NCBI GenBank assembly: GCA_030067055.1
Contig: JASJAL010000162.1
Span: 1-9,473 of the forward strand
Direction of reading: 5' to 3'
DNA from: Kiloniellales bacterium
GTDB taxonomy: Bacteria; Pseudomonadota; Alphaproteobacteria; Kiloniellales; JAKSBE01
DNA length: 9,473 nucleotides
Below the pieces are notes generated by a model. The model saw only the letters and a program-made list of their open reading frames with translations, was not told the DNA's origin and searched no databases. How positions within the stretch are numbered: position 1 is the stretch's first letter; each line of letters starts with the position of its first letter. Shown piece by piece: positions 5,834 to 9,473 of the stretch. Position numbers and translations under genes: made by a program.

Positions 5834-7933
5834 ATGCGCTACCGCTACTACACGGCCGACGTTTTCACCGATCGGGTCTTCGGAGGGAATCCGCTCGCGG
5901 TCTTTCCGGATGCCGAGGGCCTGAGCCCGGAGCAGATGCAGCGCGTCGCCCGGGAGCTGAACCTCTCCGAGACCGTCTTCGTGCGGCCTCCGAAGGACGC
6001 AGCGAACAGTCGCCATCTGCGCATCTACACGCCGGCAATGGAATTGCCCTTCGCAGGGCATCCCACCCTGGGCTGCGCCCACGTCCTGACGCTGCTGGGG
6101 GAGATCGAGGCCCGGAACAGCGAGACCGAGGTCGTCTTCGAGGAAGGCATCGGTCCGATCACCGTACGGATCCAAGCTGACAGCGGGAATCCCAGCTTCA
6201 CCCAGCTCGACATCGCCAAGATGCCCGAGTTCGCGATGGAGATCCCCTCATTGCGGAGCATCGCCTCGGCGCTGTCGCTGGACATCTCCGATCTGCGATT
6301 GGGCGACGATCGGCCGGTGGCCGTGTCCTGCGGTGTCCCCTTCCTGGTCGTGCCGCTGCGCGACCTGGATTCCCTGGGCCGCGCCCGGCTGGATCGCGAG
6401 ACCTGGGAAAGCAGCCTCCAGGAAACCTGGGCGCCCAACCTCTATGCCTTCGTCTACGGCGCCGAGACCGAGGGCGCCGATATCAGAGCACGAGTCTTCG
6501 CGCCGGCTCTGGGCGTCGAGGAGGACCCGGCGACCGGCGCCGGAGCGGCCTGCCTCGCCGGCTATCTTTGCTCCCTGGAGGCCAAGGGCCAGGGGAGCCG
6601 CTACTGGACCGTCGAGCAGGGATACGAGATGGGGCGGCCGAGCCTGATCAAGCTCGAGGCCGACATGGAACAGGGCGCCGTGACAGCGATCCGGGTCGGC
6701 GGCGCCTCGGTCCTGGTCGGCGAAGCCTGGATCGAAGTCCCGGGACCGGGCGAACAAGGCGGTCTGGTTCTCGAGACCGCAGCCGAGGCCAAGGCCAAGA
6801 CCGACGGCAAGGGCGAGCCAGAGGCGAAGGCCGGGGACAAGCCCAAGGAGAAGGCCTCCGAAGCAAAACCGGAAGCCGACAAGGCCGCAGAAACGAAGGC
6901 AACGGAGCGCAGCGAGGAAAAGCAGGACAAGCCGGAGGCCGAGGCCAAGCCCGAAGCGAAGACGGACGACGAGAGCAAGGCCAAGCCCGAGGCCAAGCCT
7001 GAGCCGGAAAGCAAGCCGGCGGCCAAATCCGAGCCGGAGAAAGCCTCCGCCGACGGAGCGGCAGCCAAGGCCACCAGCGACAAGGTGGTGCCCTTGCGCG
7101 CGGTGCTAGAGGCCCTGACGGCCAAGAAGGGCGAATCGGCGGCGGCAGACAAGGACGCGGCCAAGCCGGAGCTGGCCCGAAGCGAGACGGCCGAGCACGG
7201 GACTGGCGCCGAAGGCGACGCAGCGGCCTCGGAAGACGCGCCCGACGAGGCTTCCGATGCCAGCCCCGAGCGGCGTATAGGCTTCGTCGTGGATCACCCC
7301 GGACGGCAAGAGTCAAAAAATCGGGATAGCTCGAGTGGTGATCTCGATCCGGAGTCATCCAGCGAGGCGCGCGATGAGGCCAAGGCCGGCAAAGCCGCCA
7401 ACGGCAAGGACCCCTCGGCGGAAAGCTTGACCGGCGAGGACGAAGACCTCGCCGAGGACGGTCTCGAGACCAGCGAGGACGACTCCGAGGACACGGCGCT
7501 CAGCTTCGACGACGAAGACGACCGGAGCTGGGACGACGATCTGGAAGACGAAGACGAAGCGGAAGACGACGATCTGGAAGATAACGAGGATTGGGACGAC
7601 GAGGCGCGCGTCGGCGACGAGGTCGACGAGGACCTCAGGCGCTTCCGCCGCCAGGAACACTACAAGTTCCTCTGGTCCGCGACACTCCGGCACGGCGACC
7701 AGATCTACGCCTGCGTGATCATCGACCTCTCGCCCAAGGCCGCCCTGCTCCAACTCGAGGAGGAACTGGCCTACGACCTGACCTTGAACTTCGATTCACC
7801 GGTGACCTTGAAGAACGCCAAGATCGGCCGGCTGAAGGGGGAGGTCGCCTGGCGTGACAGGAACCGGCTGGGCGTCGAGCTTCTCGAGGATCCCGAGGAC
7901 GTCTCGAAGATCCTGGACGCGGCACGCAACTAG
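5834..7933 (+). CDS. PhzF-family isomerase fused to a PilZ-like domain through a long disordered linker
   Basis: This is one uninterrupted frame of 699 residues, about 400 more than a normal PhzF protein. Residues 1-303 are a complete PhzF/YddE-family fold: start MRYRYYTADVFT, GGNPLAVF (17-24), the catalytic-type glutamate in NLSETVF (Glu46), LPFAGHPTLG (71-80) and EEDPATGAGAACLAGYL (229-245). The family catalyses isomerisations without cofactors (phenazine pathway PhzF, plus many members of unknown substrate). Residues 310-415 are low-complexity, rich in Lys, Ala, Glu and Pro (EAKPE-type repeats). Residues about 418-433 (VVPLRAVLEALTAKKG) form a possible short helix. Residues 530-600 are dominated by Asp and Glu. 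Residues 601-699 look like PilZ: Arg602-x3-Arg606, DLSPKAALL (631-639) and LKGEVAWRDRNRLGVEL (667-683). The usual glycine of the D/N-x-S-x-x-G motif is alanine here, so c-di-GMP binding is doubtful. No phenazine genes are nearby. The ribosome site before ATG 5834 is weak and no clear promoter is seen. Confidence 0.85.
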   Translation: MRYRYYTADVFTDRVFGGNPLAVFPDAEGLSPEQMQRVARELNLSETVFVRPPKDAANSRHLRIYTPAMELPFAGHPTLGCAHVLTLLGEIEARNSETEVVFEEGIGPITVRIQADSGNPSFTQLDIAKMPEFAMEIPSLRSIASALSLDISDLRLGDDRPVAVSCGVPFLVVPLRDLDSLGRARLDRETWESSLQETWAPNLYAFVYGAETEGADIRARVFAPALGVEEDPATGAGAACLAGYLCSLEAKGQGSRYWTVEQGYEMGRPSLIKLEADMEQGAVTAIRVGGASVLVGEAWIEVPGPGEQGGLVLETAAEAKAKTDGKGEPEAKAGDKPKEKASEAKPEADKAAETKATERSEEKQDKPEAEAKPEAKTDDESKAKPEAKPEPESKPAAKSEPEKASADGAAAKATSDKVVPLRAVLEALTAKKGESAAADKDAAKPELARSETAEHGTGAEGDAAASEDAPDEASDASPERRIGFVVDHPGRQESKNRDSSSGDLDPESSSEARDEAKAGKAANGKDPSAESLTGEDEDLAEDGLETSEDDSEDTALSFDDEDDRSWDDDLEDEDEAEDDDLEDNEDWDDEARVGDEVDEDLRRFRRQEHYKFLWSATLRHGDQIYACVIIDLSPKAALLQLEEELAYDLTLNFDSPVTLKNAKIGRLKGEVAWRDRNRLGVELLEDPEDVSKILDAARN

Positions 7934-7958
7934 CCGGCCACCGCAGCCGCGGGCCGGC
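7933..7958 (+). terminator. Possible terminator hairpin after the PhzF-PilZ gene
   Basis: GCCGGCC (7933-7939) and GGCCGGC (7952-7958) form a perfect 7-base stem with a 12-base loop, starting at the last base of the stop codon. There is no T-run after it, so it is not a canonical intrinsic terminator; it may still stop transcription or stabilise the mRNA end. Confidence 0.3.
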
Positions 7959-7989
7959 ATCTCAACAGCAGGAAGACGGAATGCCCGGA

Positions 7990-8005
7990 GCGCCGCGCGC
8001 GGCGC
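7990..8005. repeat. 16-base perfect GC palindrome between convergent genes
   Basis: GCGCCGCGCGCGGCGC is its own reverse complement. It lies between the ends of the PhzF-PilZ gene and rpmJ, five bases past the rpmJ stop on the minus strand. It could fold in either transcript and serve as a two-way stop, but neither side has a T-run. In DNA of this GC content such palindromes also arise by chance. Confidence 0.4.
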
Positions 8006-8009
8006 GAGC

Positions 8010-8135
8010 TCAGCCTTGGCGCGCCTTGAAGCGCGGGTTCTTCTTGTTGATCACGAAGACCCGGCCCCGGCGCCGCACGACCTGGCAGTTCTTTTCCCGC
8101 TTCTTCGCGGTCTTGAGCGAGTTAACGACTTTCAT
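8010..8135 (-). CDS. rpmJ: 50S ribosomal protein L36, type B (zinc-independent)
   Basis: The 41-residue protein is the smallest protein of the large ribosomal subunit; it sits on 23S rRNA near L6 and L16. It begins [16 protein letters not shown] and ends [18 protein letters not shown] plus RFKARQG, which is the standard type-B (YkgO-like) L36 sequence. The four zinc ligands of type-A L36 are absent; only Cys17 is present and does not fit the zinc-ribbon positions. Type-B L36 is the common, often only, form in alphaproteobacteria, so it should not by itself be read as a zinc-starvation copy. The gene stands alone, away from ribosomal operons, as usual for this type. A weak AAAAGG ribosome site lies three bases before the ATG, with GGAG further upstream. 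Confidence 0.95.
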   Translation of the reverse strand: MKVVNSLKTAKKREKNCQVVRRRGRVFVINKKNPRFKARQG

Positions 8136-8177
8136 GGACCTTTTACTCCGGGACGGAGCCCTTTCAATGCGGCCGGG

Positions 8178-8206
8178 AACATAGGCAAGGGCGCGCCTGC
8201 TGTCAA
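8178..8206 (-). promoter_or_regulatory. Strong sigma-70-type promoter of rpmJ
   Basis: The minus strand has TTGACA (8206-8201), a perfect -35, then a 17-base spacer and TATGTT (8183-8178), four of six to the -10 consensus. Transcription would start near 8171, giving a leader of about 36 bases. This leader contains CTCCGGGACGGAG, able to form a 4-base stem. It is the best promoter match in the window, as expected for a ribosomal protein gene. Confidence 0.8.
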
Positions 8207-8251
8207 TCCACAGAGGCCCCTCTCGAGGCGGGTCGATTTAGCGTTCGCTAC

Positions 8252-9214
8252 CTAGCCGACGGACAGCTTCTGGCCCTGATTCCGCTTCAGGGCAAAGAAC
8301 CTGTAGGCGCGGAGCTGGCCGGACTGCAGGGCCGCCATCCGGCGGGTCCAGATCTCGATCTCTCGCACCATCAGCGGGGCCAGGTGGTGGCCGGCCCCGC
8401 CCTGCTTTTGGCCGTTGATGAACTGCTCCCAGCCCTTGACGGCCCTCGCTTTCAGCGCGTCCGAAATGTCCTCGGAAATCCGGTGCTCCAGCCCGAGCTC
8501 GGCGAAGAGCGCTTCGTAGTCGGACACGGTCCAGAGGTGGATGGGCTCCGGATCGACCTTGGTCCAGGCCTCGACGTCGCTTCTGGGCCCATCCTCCGAG
8601 GCCAGAACGTAGTCGGTAAAGAGCAGCTGTCCCGGTCGTTTCAGCCCTTCGACCAGGCTCGTCAGCAGACCGCGCTTGTCCTCCACGAGATAGAGGAACT
8701 CCTTGGAGAGCACGCAGTCGACGCTGTTCGCCTCCGGAGGGAACTCCGGGTCGTCGAAGGACAGGACCTTGGCGCGGCCAGCGAGGTGTGCCGATTGCGA
8801 GATGGTATTGGCAGCGTCGCTCAGCCTGGGGTCGGGCTCGAAACCCTTGCAACGGCATTGGAACTTCTTGGCGATCGCCCGCACCGCCGCACCGAGCCCG
8901 GCGCCGACATCGATCACGCTCGTGTGCTCGGTCAACGCGAAGGGTTTGACCAGCTCGCAGAGGTAGGCGTCGTCGCCCGGCGCACAGCAACCAGAACCCC
9001 AAACGTCCTGGACCAAGGCAATTCGGGCCTCGTCCCAGTACGAGTTTGCGGCGGGGCCTTCGCCGGCGCCGCCGGGCACGCCGCCCTCGCCATCCTGATC
9101 TTCCTGATGGACCTTGACCTCATAGCCCTCCCACCAGGCCTTCAGCTTCAGGCTGAGAGGGATCTTGCCGTCCCGCGTCTTCGGGCGGTTGAGGGAGCGG
9201 TCCACGGCCGACAT
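8252..9214 (-). CDS. Class I SAM-dependent methyltransferase, substrate unknown
   Basis: The 320-residue protein has a Rossmann-type methyltransferase domain at about 95-205. Motif I is VIDVGAGLGA (100-109), the loop that binds S-adenosylmethionine. GFEPDP (124-129) supplies the acidic residue for the ribose (Glu126). Motif IV is DCVLSKEFLYLV (166-177), and LKRPGQLLFTDYVL (191-204) is the following strand. A region before it (YWDEARIALVQDVWG at 59-73) and an extra C-terminal part of about 115 residues (210-320) probably shape the substrate site. The arrangement recalls small-molecule N-methyltransferases (phosphoethanolamine, sarcosine/dimethylglycine type), but I cannot assign a substrate. 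Residues 38-56 are a Gly/Glu/Asp-rich flexible stretch. There is no signal peptide, so it is cytosolic. The start ATG at 9214 has only a weak AGG site seven bases upstream. It is followed by rpmJ on the same strand, which has its own promoter, so no operon is implied. Confidence 0.85.
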   Translation of the reverse strand: MSAVDRSLNRPKTRDGKIPLSLKLKAWWEGYEVKVHQEDQDGEGGVPGGAGEGPAANSYWDEARIALVQDVWGSGCCAPGDDAYLCELVKPFALTEHTSVIDVGAGLGAAVRAIAKKFQCRCKGFEPDPRLSDAANTISQSAHLAGRAKVLSFDDPEFPPEANSVDCVLSKEFLYLVEDKRGLLTSLVEGLKRPGQLLFTDYVLASEDGPRSDVEAWTKVDPEPIHLWTVSDYEALFAELGLEHRISEDISDALKARAVKGWEQFINGQKQGGAGHHLAPLMVREIEIWTRRMAALQSGQLRAYRFFALKRNQGQKLSVG

Positions 9215-9438
9215 CGCTCGGCCTATGGACCAGGGGCGATGATCGCGTAAGGCATAGGACCTTATGGGCCAGTTTGGTGAAGCCCAGGTTAAACTCCCCG
9301 CGATCCCCTGCCGGGTCCCTCACCCAATCTGGACGAAACCTGCGGCCGCCGGGTCGGCCACGCAAGGCGGGCAGGCCTTCCGTGTCGCAATGGCCGGGTG
9401 TAGGGTCGTCGCCACCATGGAGGCATCACCGGCACCGC
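9215..9438. other. Non-coding stretch upstream of the methyltransferase gene
   Basis: No gene with recognisable protein features is seen. The minus strand should hold the methyltransferase promoter, but no -35/-10 pair is convincing. An ATG at 9417 on the plus strand opens a frame (MEASPAPR...) that runs into the homopolymer block after eight codons, so it cannot be judged. Confidence 0.5.
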
Positions 9439-9466
9439 GGGGGGGGGGGGGCCCCCCCCCCCCCCC
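9439..9466. repeat. G13/C15 homopolymer block at the window end, probable assembly artefact
   Basis: Thirteen G's (9439-9451) run straight into fifteen C's (9452-9466), followed by only seven more bases. It is a near-perfect self-complementary block at the extreme end of the sequence. Nothing else in the window resembles it. A read-end or contig-end artefact (poly-G calls joined to their complement) is the simplest reading. Confidence 0.75.
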
Positions 9467-9473
9467 ACCCCAT

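Noticed and set aside
6780..7030. Tandem-repeat or CRISPR-like array
   Set aside because: The repetition is at the level of Glu-Ala-Lys-Pro codons within a protein; units are irregular and there are no spacers.
6601..7358. Minus-strand frames of 187 and 236 codons opposite the PhzF-PilZ linker
   Set aside because: Their Ser/Ala/Leu- or Pro/Arg-rich make-up is the complement of the Lys/Ala/Glu repeats in the real gene.
8010..8135. L36 copy as a sign of zinc-starvation response
   Set aside because: In alphaproteobacteria the type-B form is commonly the main L36; there is no Zur-type operator, and the promoter is a plain strong sigma-70 type.
8238..9002. 254-codon minus-strand frame within the methyltransferase region
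   Set aside because: Arg/Gly-rich shadow frame without motifs; the overlapping methyltransferase has clear SAM-binding motifs.
9411..9420. GCCACCATGG, a perfect eukaryotic Kozak context
   Set aside because: All other genes show bacterial organisation and Shine-Dalgarno sites; this is a chance match just before the contig end.

Overview
The window is GC-rich (dense G/C third positions, Shine-Dalgarno sites of the GGAGG type, TTGACA-like -35 boxes) and looks like a chromosomal piece of an alphaproteobacterium, most plausibly of the Rhodospirillales/Kiloniellales type. The clues are a zinc-less type-B ribosomal protein L36 with its own strong promoter, a three-subunit glycolate oxidase, and a PilZ domain of the alphaproteobacterial style. 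The taxon is inference; there is no rRNA or marker gene that fixes it. No tRNA, rRNA, CRISPR array, insertion sequence or phage gene is visible. The last ~35 bases are a G13/C15 homopolymer block that looks like a contig-end artefact.

Layout. (a) 1-1380, minus strand: a vitamin K-dependent gamma-carboxylase-like enzyme that is split over two overlapping genes. The membrane HTTM part (427-1380) is followed, with an 8-base overlap and an internal Shine-Dalgarno, by a second gene (434 running off the window at base 1) that carries the last membrane helix and the carboxylase-type C-terminal domain. (b) 1506-5581, minus strand: glcD-glcE-glcF, a compact operon (gaps of 10 and 25 bases) for the FAD/Fe-S glycolate oxidase that turns glycolate into glyoxylate. 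(c) 5582-5833: divergent intergenic region with a good glc promoter and a FadR/GntR-type operator, AATTGGTAATACCAGTT, lying on the predicted transcription start. (d) 5834-7933, plus strand: one continuous 699-residue reading frame that joins a complete PhzF-family isomerase domain to a PilZ-like domain through a ~290-residue disordered linker (Lys/Ala/Glu-rich, then very acidic). (e) 8010-8135, minus strand: rpmJ (L36, 41 residues) with a near-consensus promoter. (f) 8252-9214, minus strand: a class I SAM-dependent methyltransferase of unknown substrate. (g) 9215-9473: no convincing gene, ending in the homopolymer block.

How the genes work together. GlcD, GlcE and GlcF are subunits of one complex and are probably induced by glycolate or a related 2-hydroxy acid through a GntR-family repressor that is not in this window. 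The two carboxylase pieces are probably made together by translational coupling and assemble in the membrane. The PhzF-PilZ fusion, rpmJ and the methyltransferase have no evident functional link to these or to each other. The two most unusual items are the PhzF-linker-PilZ fusion and the split carboxylase.
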